Part shown: positions 15,896 to 24,558 of the stretch, one piece after another
Numbering within the stretch: the first letter of the stretch is position 1
Layout: the number at the start of each line of letters is the position of its first letter
NCBI GenBank assembly: GCA_026707745.1
Contig: JAPOWG010000023.1
Coordinates: forward strand, 55,833 to 119,832
DNA: 64,000 nt
Reading direction: 5' to 3'
Source: Chloroflexota bacterium
GTDB lineage: Bacteria; Chloroflexota; Anaerolineae; Aggregatilineales; Phototrophicaceae
Program-made: the position numbers and the translations under genes
Notes under the pieces: model-generated
The model's database searches: none
What the model saw: the letters and a program-made list of their open reading frames with translations, nothing else
What the model was told of the DNA's origin: nothing

Positions 15896-17005
15896 TCAAG
15901 ATTGTATGATGTTCAAAAGCAAAATGACAGGAACAACCAGGTAGAAGGCCGAGACAACATGTGTCCAGCGCGCTGTCTCGTTTCCTATGGTTTTGTTGAC
16001 CCACTGTCCAAAGGTATTGACCGCATAGGTCATCCACAAGATCTGTATCATCACCAGTGGCAAGAGCAAGACCTCGCGGTTATCGCCCAGATAAACCAGG
16101 CCAAAGAACGTATAAGCGGCGAAGGCGATCATGGTAACAGTGCCCAGAGGCGGGAACCAACGCGACAGGCGCGCCAGTCCCAGCACGGCGACTACGATGC
16201 CAACAATGCTGAATTGTTCTGTCAGCAATTGACCGAGCCCGATCCAACTCGCTGCCTCTCGCCAGTTCAATAGACCGAGCAAGGGTGGAGCCGGCAAGAG
16301 GTAGCTTTTCGCCAGCAGCCCGATGCCGATGCAAGTCGCGGCAAGTACGCTTAGCCAATACCAGGGCGGCAGCTTGGCGTATGAAAGAAAAAGACCGAGC
16401 AATATCGCGGGTGCAAATAGTGCGATCAAAGGATCATTTATGGTGCCGATTGCGAACAGGAATAGCAGGCCGTAAGTATGGAACGGCCTCGGTAGGGAAG
16501 GCGGCTTGGTCCCGGGTCGGGGGTTGGTGAGCAAGACCATATCCACCAGTAGATACATGAACCACGCTGTCACCAAGCCCGTGAGACGCAGGCTTTGTGC
16601 GATTCCAATTTGGCTCCAGAAGATCAAAACAAATACGGCTATCCCTAAGCCAATACCGAGATAACTGCGCTTGACGATAATGCTGGCCAGCAGCGTCGCG
16701 ACGGCGGCAATGCCGACCGCGAGCACGATTGTCGCGGGCTTGGAAACGCCTCCACCGGCCTGAGACCAGAAGATTGGACAGAGGGTCATGGTCAAGCCGC
16801 CCGCGATCGACGCAATGAATCCCATCCTGCGCATGCTCGCGGTGACACCCATTACGGCCAAGGCCAGTCCGGAAGCGCGGGAAAGCGGCGTTTCGCCAAC
16901 GACTAGCAGCAAGATCCAGGCAAGAGCAGCGGTGATGAATGCTGGAGCCCAATACCGGATGTTGCGAACTTGCTCTTCACTGAGATCGAACAGATTAACT
17001 TTCAT
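15896..17005 (-). CDS. polytopic membrane protein of unknown function between mrdA and minC
   Basis: A 369-residue protein with about 11-12 closely packed hydrophobic segments and a short cytoplasmic start (MKVNLFDLSEEQVRNIRYW). I recognise no family; SEDS motifs and glycosyltransferase aspartate motifs are absent. One longer polar loop (TNPRPGTKPPSLPRPFHTYG, about residues 162-181) splits the protein. Its ATG lies within the last codons of mrdA (11-base overlap, AATGAAAGTTAA), so translation is coupled to PBP2. Its place between the elongasome and Min genes suggests a role in envelope growth or division, but this is guilt by association only. Confidence 0.75.
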   Translation of the reverse strand: MKVNLFDLSEEQVRNIRYWAPAFITAALAWILLLVVGETPLSRASGLALAVMGVTASMRRMGFIASIAGGLTMTLCPIFWSQAGGGVSKPATIVLAVGIAAVATLLASIIVKRSYLGIGLGIAVFVLIFWSQIGIAQSLRLTGLVTAWFMYLLVDMVLLTNPRPGTKPPSLPRPFHTYGLLFLFAIGTINDPLIALFAPAILLGLFLSYAKLPPWYWLSVLAATCIGIGLLAKSYLLPAPPLLGLLNWREAASWIGLGQLLTEQFSIVGIVVAVLGLARLSRWFPPLGTVTMIAFAAYTFFGLVYLGDNREVLLLPLVMIQILWMTYAVNTFGQWVNKTIGNETARWTHVVSAFYLVVPVILLLNIIQS

Positions 17006-19313
17006 TTGCGGCCGAGTCGGTATTGCCGAAGTTCCTCAACGTAATACCGCTACCCTGGCTTTGTAAACGAAAATACTCTTCCATCGTCTTGCGAACGATG
17101 GGCAAGGCGACCTGTGATCCTTCGCCTCCATTATAAACGAAGGCGATGATAATGACTTCGGGATCGTCGTAGGGCGCGTAGCCGGTATACCAGGCGTGGG
17201 CCGGCCACTGGCCCGGCACGCAAAGGTTTAGCGAATTGGCGATGTTGTCACAATACTCGGCAGTACCCGTCTTGCCAGCGACTTCTACATTGGGTAACGC
17301 TGCGCCACCCGCGGTGCCTCCTTCGGCAGTGACAGCCTGCCGCATGCCCTCCTGAACAAGTGCCAGAGCATTCTCCGAAAGGAAGGCCGGTGTGTAGGGT
17401 CGCGTCGCCGGCGGAAAGCGGACAGGCTGGCAGACCGACGCGTTGAAGCTGTAATTGAGCGGTATATGTATGCGATATGCTTGCAAGTCCTCGGTCGCCA
17501 GATCGGGATCCAGATCCGCTGTGTTGCGGTAACCTTCCGGGTTGCAGCGATTGGGATCGTACCACTGCGAGTTGGGCTCACAAGTACATGCCAAACTTGA
17601 GGGACCCTTCATCAGCATGTCTTCCAGCAAGAGCAAGGTCAGCTCTTCGCCGGGTTCGAGCATGTCGCGATTGATGGTTCGCAGTACATGTGGTTCATTC
17701 GCCTCGATAACGCGGCGTTCTTCATCAAGGAAATCCTGAATAATCGTGGGTTGATACAAGATGCCGCCGTTGATGGTCGCTGCCACGGCCGAAATCAGTT
17801 GCAGGGGCGTTACGTTCACATAACCCTGACCGAAGGCCGCGTTGTAAGTGTCGCCGGTGGACCAGCTTTCGCCCTCGTTTCGCCGTTTCCAATCTCGGTC
17901 TGGCATGCGCACGGGATTCTCGAAGGGTAATTCTATCCCGAGTTCGCTGCCGATTCCAAATGCCGTACCATAGCGGAAGAGGTCTTCAATGCCCAATCCG
18001 CCGGGCCGAATCGTCTGTACCGACAGATTCGGGTTGCCCCCGCCGATTTGGTAAAAGTAAACATCACAACTCCAGGCGATGCCTTGGATCAGATTCACCC
18101 GACCATGTCCCGTGCGCAGCCAGCAGACAAAACGCTGAGATTGCGCCGGGTCGTTGGGCGCGTAGCGGTTTTCCAAGAACAACTGCCCCTCGTCTAGCAA
18201 AAGGGTATTGGGATCAATGACATTTTCCTCTACTACCGCGGCTGCCGTGATAACCTTCCATACAGACCCCGGTGGATAAATGCCCTTGATCGTATTATTG
18301 ACCAGCGGGCGCAAAGGATCGCCGATAATGTCCAGATAGTATTCCCCGTCGATCGCACGCGCGAAGCGCGCGTTGTCATAACTCGGATAGCTAACCAGCG
18401 CCAGCACTTCACCGTTACGGGGATCCATGGCGATGACAACGCCTTGCTGCGAGACAACTCGTCCTGCTTCGCTATTCAATATGCTGAGTTGGTCAATCAG
18501 CGCCTGCTGCGCGAATGCCTGCAAATCGGCATCAATTGTGAGTCGCACGTTTTGACCCGGGACAGGATTGACCTGTTCAATGATATTGATCACCTCTCCA
18601 GCGACGTCCACTTCCCGCAAGACGCTGCCGCGCTTACCGGCGAGCCTCGCTTCAAGGTATCGCTCGACGCCTTCGTAACCTATGCGATCAAAGGCCGGGT
18701 TGTAGCCCTGTGCCTGCAATTCCAATGCCTCTTCGGCCGGGATCGGACCCATATATCCGATAACATGCGTCGTGAGCGCGCCAGTTGGGTACTCGCGCAC
18801 GGCGACCGTATCCACATCCACGCCCGGCATGTAGATTCGCTCCTCGAGAATCTGCATGGCGACTTGTTGGGGTACATCCAGCGCGACAATCACCGGACGG
18901 AAGGGCGCGATACCTTCGCCCTCGGCAACCAGCTCTTCAATGCTCCTTACGAATTGACCCGCTTGTTCAGCTAGTTCGCGCGTGGGCGGCACGCCAACCA
19001 AAGCCGACAGTCGATTGAATACCTCAAGTTCGGCGATTTCGTCGCCTGGCAGTTCCGCTGGGATGATTGTGACATTGAACGCAGGAACGTTAAACGCCAG
19101 ACGCTTATCGTTGCGGTCGAAAATAGCGCCACGTCGAGAGGCAATCGGCAACGCACTAAAGCGGTTTTCGTCAGCGAATCCCTCAAACTCGCCGTGCCGC
19201 AGGACCTGCAATTCGTACATGCGTATGCCAAAAATCAAGAAGACAGCGAGGATGACGGCTTGGAAAAAGGTCAAGCGCCAGGTCTGGAAAGGAATCAAGC
19301 GATTGGACTTCAT
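16995..19313 (-). CDS. mrdA: penicillin-binding protein 2, elongation transpeptidase, with cysteine-bearing inserts
   Basis: A 772-residue class B PBP that crosslinks new peptidoglycan with RodA. One N-terminal membrane helix (about residues 13-32) is followed by the dimerisation domain (RGAIFDRNDKRLAFNVPAFN) and the transpeptidase domain with SVWK (350-353), SCD (415-417, the equivalent of the SAD motif of E. coli PBP2) and KTG (681-683). It is about 140 residues longer than E. coli PBP2. All eight cysteines (397, 416, 576, 578, 590, 628, 688, 698) are in the extracellular catalytic half, four of them in an insert at about 570-630, so disulfides are plausible. It overlaps mreD by one base. 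Confidence 0.94.
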   Translation of the reverse strand: MKSNRLIPFQTWRLTFFQAVILAVFLIFGIRMYELQVLRHGEFEGFADENRFSALPIASRRGAIFDRNDKRLAFNVPAFNVTIIPAELPGDEIAELEVFNRLSALVGVPPTRELAEQAGQFVRSIEELVAEGEGIAPFRPVIVALDVPQQVAMQILEERIYMPGVDVDTVAVREYPTGALTTHVIGYMGPIPAEEALELQAQGYNPAFDRIGYEGVERYLEARLAGKRGSVLREVDVAGEVINIIEQVNPVPGQNVRLTIDADLQAFAQQALIDQLSILNSEAGRVVSQQGVVIAMDPRNGEVLALVSYPSYDNARFARAIDGEYYLDIIGDPLRPLVNNTIKGIYPPGSVWKVITAAAVVEENVIDPNTLLLDEGQLFLENRYAPNDPAQSQRFVCWLRTGHGRVNLIQGIAWSCDVYFYQIGGGNPNLSVQTIRPGGLGIEDLFRYGTAFGIGSELGIELPFENPVRMPDRDWKRRNEGESWSTGDTYNAAFGQGYVNVTPLQLISAVAATINGGILYQPTIIQDFLDEERRVIEANEPHVLRTINRDMLEPGEELTLLLLEDMLMKGPSSLACTCEPNSQWYDPNRCNPEGYRNTADLDPDLATEDLQAYRIHIPLNYSFNASVCQPVRFPPATRPYTPAFLSENALALVQEGMRQAVTAEGGTAGGAALPNVEVAGKTGTAEYCDNIANSLNLCVPGQWPAHAWYTGYAPYDDPEVIIIAFVYNGGEGSQVALPIVRKTMEEYFRLQSQGSGITLRNFGNTDSAANES

Positions 19314-19897
19314 CAGGAGGCCCCGGCATCTGCCTCGAGCGACAGATTCGTCGATGAACTCGGCGCATTAACGCGAAGACGCCGTTGAATCAGCCGGACA
19401 ATTGCATATGTGGGCAGCACTCCCACCAGGTTGTAGATGATGGTGGGAATGAAGACAATCCGGATCACCATCAGAATGTCATATGACAGCCCCAACAATA
19501 GAAGCGCGCAATAAGTATACACTTGAAAGAACAGCGTTGCTAACAGAGTCATCGCCAGCAGTGTGACGATGCGCATTCGATACAGCTGTTGCGCCGCGCC
19601 ATTGGCCGCATATACGATTATCATTAGCGCTGCTGAAGAAGTCCCAATTGGTATTGCTGAATAAAGATCGAGGAGGATTCCGCCTACAAGCGCCCAAACA
19701 AACCCGCTTAGTAGATCCGATCGGATTGACCATGCCAGCACCAGGAGCATCACCAGGCTAAACTGCCCGCGAGTATTGTTCAGTATTGGCGTGACATTCC
19801 CCAACAAACCGACGCCGAAGCCGACCAGTTGCGGCAGGACGCTTGCGGAAAGCGCCGTCGCAAATACTAATATCGGTACACTGAGGTAACGACCCAT
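19313..19897 (-). CDS. mreD: rod-shape-determining protein MreD
   Basis: A 194-residue membrane protein with about six hydrophobic segments, sitting exactly between mreC and mrdA as in most rod-shaped bacteria. The segment FVWALVGGILLDLYSAIPIGTSSAALMI (from about residue 66) contains the Gly-Asp-type turn typical of MreD. It is an elongasome component that links MreC and MreB to the synthetic enzymes. It ends with a Ser-rich polar tail (RLRVNAPSSSTNLSLEADAG), and its last base overlaps the mrdA start. MreD sequences diverge strongly, so the assignment rests on both topology and synteny. Confidence 0.9.
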   Translation of the reverse strand: MGRYLSVPILVFATALSASVLPQLVGFGVGLLGNVTPILNNTRGQFSLVMLLVLAWSIRSDLLSGFVWALVGGILLDLYSAIPIGTSSAALMIIVYAANGAAQQLYRMRIVTLLAMTLLATLFFQVYTYCALLLLGLSYDILMVIRIVFIPTIIYNLVGVLPTYAIVRLIQRRLRVNAPSSSTNLSLEADAGAS

Positions 19898-19909
19898 ATC
19901 GGTTTCTTC

Positions 19910-20767
19910 TTACTGGTCAAACACGGACAGATCAATCGGCTGAAAGCTGGTAATGACCAGCACCAACTCCAGCGTTTGAAAATCGATCAGGCTGCGGACT
20001 TGCGCTTCCTGGAACAGTTCGAATTCAAATTGGCGCACGCTTGTTACCTGGCCTACAACGATATCGGGCGGGAAGTTGCCTCCCAAGCCGGATGTGATCA
20101 CCAGATCGCCTTGCCGGATCTCTTCGTCGAGATCGACGAACGTGAGGCGCAAGACACCGGAGGCCTGACCGATGATACTGCCGTCCGCACGTGTCTCTTG
20201 CAATCGGGAACTGACAGCGCTGTTTTCGTCGGTGATCAATTGAACTTGCGACGCATTGGCGCTGACACCGCTGATGCGTCCCACCAAACCCAGGTCGGTA
20301 GTTACTGGCATTCCGATTGCGACGCCGTCGCGCGTGCCTCGGTTGATAATGACGTTCCGGACGATTCCGGTCTGGTCGACACCAATTACGTCGGCGGTAA
20401 GGAATTCCTGATTCTCGAGCGTTGTTGTGTAGGATAGCAAGCTGACAAGACGGTCGTAGTCGCTGGCCGCCTCTCGCAGTTGGAGGAGTTCGATTTGACC
20501 GCGGGCGAGCTGCTCTTCAAGCTCAGCAATGCGTTCGCGCAATTGTCCCAAATTGTTCAGTTCATCAACCGCTTGGTTGAAGGACACAGACAAACGGTTG
20601 AACGCGCCTGACAGACTATTAAGCGGCGCGGCAACCGCAGCTTCGATCGGGCTCAGTACGCCAGCAATCGCCAATACGACGAGCAGGCCACAGAGGCCCA
20701 GCATCATCATGAGCACGGCGAAACGGTTGGGGCGCCCATTCAATCGCAAGCCAGAGTCCTCACACAA
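19910..20767 (-). CDS. mreC: rod-shape-determining protein MreC
   Basis: A 285-residue protein with one N-terminal membrane helix (FAVLMMMLGLCGLLVVLAIAG), a coiled coil (LRERIAELEEQLARGQIELL, about residues 74-93) and the extracytoplasmic beta-domains, including VIINRGTRDGVAIGMPVTTD (about 138-157), LVGRISGVSANASQV and ITSGLGGNFPPDIVVGQVTS (about 224-243). MreC bridges MreB and PBP2. The gene follows mreB after a 152-base gap that holds copy D of the dispersed repeat and a TATAAT, so it may have an additional promoter. The N-terminus MCEDSGLRLNGRPNR precedes the helix and fits a cytoplasmic tail. Confidence 0.93.
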   Translation of the reverse strand: MCEDSGLRLNGRPNRFAVLMMMLGLCGLLVVLAIAGVLSPIEAAVAAPLNSLSGAFNRLSVSFNQAVDELNNLGQLRERIAELEEQLARGQIELLQLREAASDYDRLVSLLSYTTTLENQEFLTADVIGVDQTGIVRNVIINRGTRDGVAIGMPVTTDLGLVGRISGVSANASQVQLITDENSAVSSRLQETRADGSIIGQASGVLRLTFVDLDEEIRQGDLVITSGLGGNFPPDIVVGQVTSVRQFEFELFQEAQVRSLIDFQTLELVLVITSFQPIDLSVFDQ

Positions 20768-20778
20768 AGCAATCAGAT

Positions 20779-20784
20779 ATTATA
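20779..20784 (-). promoter_or_regulatory. candidate -10 element upstream of mreC
   Basis: A perfect TATAAT on the minus strand lies 12 bases before the mreC start, with TTACGC 18 bases upstream as a weak -35 inside repeat copy D. Initiation from it would leave almost no leader, so an internal promoter here is uncertain. Confidence 0.3.
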
Positions 20785-20790
20785 TTATCA

Positions 20791-20885
20791 CAGTCGCTCG
20801 GCGCGTAACCGACGAAACGGCCCGAAGAATGTCACGCTCACACAAAACAATACGTCTTCCCGTCGCGTGAGAGACGTGGCTTATT
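20791..20885 (-). repeat. dispersed intergenic repeat, copy D
   Basis: About 95 bases between mreB and mreC. On the minus strand it reads AATAAGCC at the start, a TATTGTTTTGTGTGAGCG core, GGTTACGCGCCGAGCG and a CGACTGTG end, aligning with copies A (12411-12495), B (47631-47718) and C (4120-4179). Confidence 0.55.
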
Positions 20886-20919
20886 AGATCAGTTTCTCGA
20901 GGGACTTCGAGTTCGCAGG

Positions 20920-21981
20920 TTAGTGCCGCGTACTGCCGCGTTCCGGACCGGTCAGCAGCCGTCGCAAGTTGGTATAGTCTTCCAGAACACGCCCGGCGCC
21001 GCGCGCGACGCAGGTCATCGCGTCATTGGCGAGCCAGGACCGGATATTGACTTCTTCGCGCAGCCGATCGCCCAATCCGCGCAATTGACCGCCGCCGCCG
21101 GCAATCGTGATGCCGCTCTCCATCAAATCCGCGACCAGTTCGGGTGGGGTATCATCGAGCGCATCCTTTACCGTGTCGATGATGATATTGACTGATCCGC
21201 CGATTGCCTCTCGGATCTCGATTGAGCTGACCTCAACCGCGTCGGGGAGCCCTGTGGTGAGATTCCTCCCCTTGACGATATAGGTGCGCTCCTGCGGCAA
21301 GGGGTAAGCGCTGCCGATATCAATTTTCGCCTTTTCGGCAGTCGGCTCGCCGATTAGCAGATTGTGTTTGTTCCGCAGGTGCCGCACGATGTCTTCGTCC
21401 ATTTCGTCGCCTGCGACGCGAATCGAACGGCTGATTACGATCCCGCCTAGCGAGAACAAAGCTACTTCCGTGGTGCCGCCGCCGATATCCACCACCATGC
21501 TTCCGCGGGTTTCGAGTACGGGCAAGTCGGCCCCGATTGCCGCTGCGACGGGTTCTTCAATCAGATGCGCCTCGCGCGCGCCGGCGTCGAGCGTCGCCTC
21601 TATGACCGCCCTCTTTTCGACTTCTGTGACGCCGCTTGGTATGCCGACAACGACGCGTGGCCGCGGTACCGGCACCCAGCTTTGTTCGTGCGCTTTGCGG
21701 ATGAGGTAGTCCAGCATCCTCGCGGTGATTTCATATTCGCTGATTACACCATCACGCAAGGGGCGGATGATCAAAATATCTTTGGGATTCTTGCTCCACA
21801 TTTCCTTGGCGCGGGCCCCTACTTCGATTGGAACACGTGTTTTTCGGTCAATCGCGACGAACGAAGGCTCGTTTATAACAATGCCTTTGCCGCGCACATA
21901 TACGAGCGTGTACGCGGTTCCCAGGTCGATGCCAATATCAAGCGAAAAAAGCCCGAACAGGAAATCCAGAGGACTTAACAC
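20920..21981 (-). CDS. mreB: rod-shape-determining actin homologue MreB
   Basis: A 353-residue actin-fold ATPase that forms membrane filaments directing lateral wall synthesis. Phosphate 1 is IDLGTAYTLVYVRGKGIV (about residues 18-35), phosphate 2 is MVVDIGGGTTEVALFSLGG (about 162-180) and the adenosine loop is GITIAGGGGQLRGLG. The N-terminal FLFGLFSLDIG fits the membrane-binding hydrophobic end. It is the first gene of the mreBCD-mrdA block and has an extended -10 promoter. Length is normal. Confidence 0.97.
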   Translation of the reverse strand: MLSPLDFLFGLFSLDIGIDLGTAYTLVYVRGKGIVINEPSFVAIDRKTRVPIEVGARAKEMWSKNPKDILIIRPLRDGVISEYEITARMLDYLIRKAHEQSWVPVPRPRVVVGIPSGVTEVEKRAVIEATLDAGAREAHLIEEPVAAAIGADLPVLETRGSMVVDIGGGTTEVALFSLGGIVISRSIRVAGDEMDEDIVRHLRNKHNLLIGEPTAEKAKIDIGSAYPLPQERTYIVKGRNLTTGLPDAVEVSSIEIREAIGGSVNIIIDTVKDALDDTPPELVADLMESGITIAGGGGQLRGLGDRLREEVNIRSWLANDAMTCVARGAGRVLEDYTNLRRLLTGPERGSTRH

Positions 21982-22014
21982 AAAAGACTCCCCAAAGGAA
22001 AGCAGACGCGCCGA

Positions 22015-22023
22015 ATTATATCA
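22015..22023 (-). promoter_or_regulatory. extended -10 promoter of mreB
   Basis: The minus strand reads TGATATAAT, a perfect TATAAT with the TGn extension, 34 bases before the mreB start codon. There is no good -35 at 17 bases, which fits an extended -10 promoter. Confidence 0.6.
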
Positions 22024-22184
22024 CAGATTAACATTAAGGAATACCAATCGTAACAAACGAATTTCTTACTTAAAACTTGTCTTTAGACATAAGTCACAAT
22101 ATATCACTGAATTGGCTATCTTTCCCAAGATGATCGCTATCAGTTATGATATTACGAGCGTCTTGTTGGAACGGTTCCAGGATA

Positions 22185-23585
22185 ATGCTCTCTGTTGTCG
22201 CCAGAAACATAAAAGAACATAACTTGATCGCCCCGGGTCAGACCGTAGTTGTCGCCGTCTCCGGTGGCGCCGATTCCGTCTCGCTACTACATGTTTTGTC
22301 CAGGCTTAGCCAAGATATGGGCTTCCAGATTCATGTCGCATCTATGGACCATGGTATTCGCGGAGAAGCCGCAGCCCGAGATGTTCAGCATGTCCGTGAA
22401 ATGGCGACTCGCTCGGAATTGCCCTTCACGGCAGGTAGCGCCAATGCGCCGGCCTTTGCCAAACGGGAGGGCATCGGCCTCGAAGAAGCGGCCAGGCGAG
22501 TACGCTATGAGTTCTTGGCAAAACTCGCCATGCGGCACGATGCCGCCTGCGTAGCCGTAGGTCATCACGCGCTTGATCAAATAGAGACAATTCTGATGCA
22601 TATGGTTCGCGGCTCTGGGATCAAGGGACTACGCGGCATGCGGATGTCAACGCCAATGCCGTACCACGAGGGGTTGACACTAGTCCGGCCGCTGCTAAAT
22701 GTCACGCGGGACGAGATTAAAGCTTATTGCGTCGAAAACCGGCTGGAATTCCGTCACGATAGTAGCAATGACGACACCGGGCATTTGCGTAACTTTATTC
22801 GTCATCAAATCGTTCGTCCGCTGCTTGACCGCTATGTTCATCTTCCAAAGTCCTTTGAGCGGCTGGCCGCTGCGGCAGGGGCAGACCACGATTACATGGA
22901 ATCTCGCTTCAAGAGCGACGTACTGCCGTTGATCGAACAACAGGAGGGCGCCTGGCGCATTTCCCGGTCCGACTATCAGTCCTGTCATGTTGCCATGCGA
23001 CGTCGTTTGCTTCGTGAAGCCTTTTGCCGCTTGCAAGATCGCGACATTGAATTGAGTTCTGATACCACGTTGGAGATCATCGACTGGATCAAGGGCGCCC
23101 AAGCTGGCAAAGTCCGTGATTTGGGCGGGGATATCCAGCTTCGTGTCAGCTACGATAGCCTCCACATTGAGCGCCGCGATGCCGAACAGCACTTTGGAGA
23201 CTACCGATTGATCGCGTCTGGGACGGAAATACCTTTGCGAGTACCCGATGAAATTGTCTTAGGGCACTTGCGAGTCAAACTCTTGGATGGTGAGCGGACG
23301 ACGGGCCGCTCCACAGCCGTCCTTGTGCCTGTTGGCGCCGAAGTGCATTTACGTACGCGGCGCGAGGGCGAACGCTTTCGGCCAAAGGGCATGGCTGGAA
23401 GCTCGCGAAAAATAAAAGATTGGATGATCGACCGCAAGATCCCGCAGCAGATTCGCGATCAAATTCCCTTGGTCAGCCTCGATGGCGACGTGATTGCCAT
23501 TTGTGTCGGCGACAACTGGCACCTTGCGGACAGGCCACAGATGACGACTGACTCCGGCCAATTCTGTACCTTGGTTCTCAAATAG
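22185..23585 (+). CDS. tilS: tRNA(Ile)-lysidine synthase
   Basis: A protein of about 466 residues that converts C34 of tRNA-Ile(CAU) into lysidine, so that it reads AUA. The PP-loop ATP-pyrophosphatase motif VVAVSGGADSVSLLHVL is near the N-terminus, followed by ASMDHGIRGEAAARD and HHALDQIETILMHMVRGSG. The C-terminal lobe includes RTRREGERFRPKGMAGSSRKIKDW in part, which recognises the tRNA. ATG 22185 is preferred over the in-frame ATG 22146, because the family normally begins shortly before the PP-loop and the intervening MILRASCWNGSRI looks untranslated. It diverges from mreB. Confidence 0.93.
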   Translation: MLSVVARNIKEHNLIAPGQTVVVAVSGGADSVSLLHVLSRLSQDMGFQIHVASMDHGIRGEAAARDVQHVREMATRSELPFTAGSANAPAFAKREGIGLEEAARRVRYEFLAKLAMRHDAACVAVGHHALDQIETILMHMVRGSGIKGLRGMRMSTPMPYHEGLTLVRPLLNVTRDEIKAYCVENRLEFRHDSSNDDTGHLRNFIRHQIVRPLLDRYVHLPKSFERLAAAAGADHDYMESRFKSDVLPLIEQQEGAWRISRSDYQSCHVAMRRRLLREAFCRLQDRDIELSSDTTLEIIDWIKGAQAGKVRDLGGDIQLRVSYDSLHIERRDAEQHFGDYRLIASGTEIPLRVPDEIVLGHLRVKLLDGERTTGRSTAVLVPVGAEVHLRTRREGERFRPKGMAGSSRKIKDWMIDRKIPQQIRDQIPLVSLDGDVIAICVGDNWHLADRPQMTTDSGQFCTLVLK

Positions 23586-23641
23586 TCGGCCAGCAGCAGC
23601 GAATGCCTTCGGCTGGAATACCGCAAAACCAGGCGCTACGG

Positions 23642-23647
23642 TATAAT
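23642..23647 (+). promoter_or_regulatory. -10 element of the response-regulator gene, possibly leaderless
   Basis: A perfect TATAAT ends six bases before the ATG at 23654, so transcription is expected to begin at or next to the A of that codon. No convincing -35 lies 16-18 bases upstream. The spacing suggests a leaderless mRNA. Confidence 0.4.
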
Positions 23648-23653
23648 CAATGC

Positions 23654-24532
23654 ATGGATACAAAGTCCACGCGTGTTGCTGAAGAAGTGGTGAGTCGACT
23701 AATGCAAATCTTGCTGGTTGATCACGACGGCGTCAATCGCTACACCGTGAGCAAATCTCTGCAACGGGTCGGCTACTTCATTGTCGAAGCGTCCTTCGGC
23801 GACGAGGCTTTGGATCTCTTCAACAGCCAGCATTTTGACTTGGTCTTGAGCGAGATTGATCTGCCAGGTATCGACGGGATAGAGCTCTTGCAGCGCATTA
23901 AGGCGCAGTCGCCGGACGCAATGATGGTCTTGATGACAGAAAATGCCAGCGTCGAATCGGCAGTGCAAGCGCTACGCGCTGGCGCGCACGATTATCTGAT
24001 CAAACCTTGTTCCAGCCAAGAAATTAGAGCGAGCGTGGACCGCGGCATTGAACGAGCGCGAAACCTGATGCGGCGTCGGCGAATGCTGGATGCAATTGAG
24101 CGGAACGTTGGGGAGCTGGTGCGGGAAGAATCCTTGGCAGCAGTTTCGCCAGACGATGTGAGCCTCGAACCGCTTGCGCCTGCAGCTCGTGATCGCGCGG
24201 CGCCCAGTGATTCTATGATGGCATTGGCTGGGCTTTCGCTTGCCCCGGGCCGCTATCAGATCGGCATTGGGGAACAGTCCACTAGTTTGACCCCTACGGA
24301 GTTCGACTTGTTGCTGTATTTGGCGGCGCATCGCAGCCGCGTTGTGCCATGCCTAGAGCTGGTACGGGAAGTCCGCGGCTATAACACTGATGAGCCCGAA
24401 GCCCGCGAGGTCATTCGTCCTCATGTCAGCAATTTGCGGCGCAAGTTGAAGACGCTTGGCGACTACGAAAAGCTTGTCGTTAACGTACGCGGGATTGGTT
24501 ATCGGCTGGGCGATCTCTCCGATCCAGAATAA
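23654..24532 (+). CDS. OmpR-type response regulator with an atypical receiver
   Basis: About 292 residues: a receiver domain (about 17-135), a helical linker and a C-terminal winged helix (TPTEFDLLLYLAAHRSRVV to NVRGIGYRLGDL). At the phosphoacceptor site the sequence is VLSEIDLPGIDG, so Glu67 replaces Asp. In the acidic pocket the usual Asp/Glu-Asp pair reads D-H (LLVDHD). The conserved Thr (VLMTEN) and Lys (YLIKPC) remain. Phosphorylation in the usual way is therefore unlikely; the Glu may mimic the active state. A TATAAT just upstream favours ATG 23654; the reading frame is open from 23603, and ATG 23702 is the other option. No histidine kinase lies beside it. Confidence 0.85.
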   Translation: MDTKSTRVAEEVVSRLMQILLVDHDGVNRYTVSKSLQRVGYFIVEASFGDEALDLFNSQHFDLVLSEIDLPGIDGIELLQRIKAQSPDAMMVLMTENASVESAVQALRAGAHDYLIKPCSSQEIRASVDRGIERARNLMRRRRMLDAIERNVGELVREESLAAVSPDDVSLEPLAPAARDRAAPSDSMMALAGLSLAPGRYQIGIGEQSTSLTPTEFDLLLYLAAHRSRVVPCLELVREVRGYNTDEPEAREVIRPHVSNLRRKLKTLGDYEKLVVNVRGIGYRLGDLSDPE

Positions 24533-24558
24533 TTTCCGCCGCTTTTGCCGTTGCCCCT

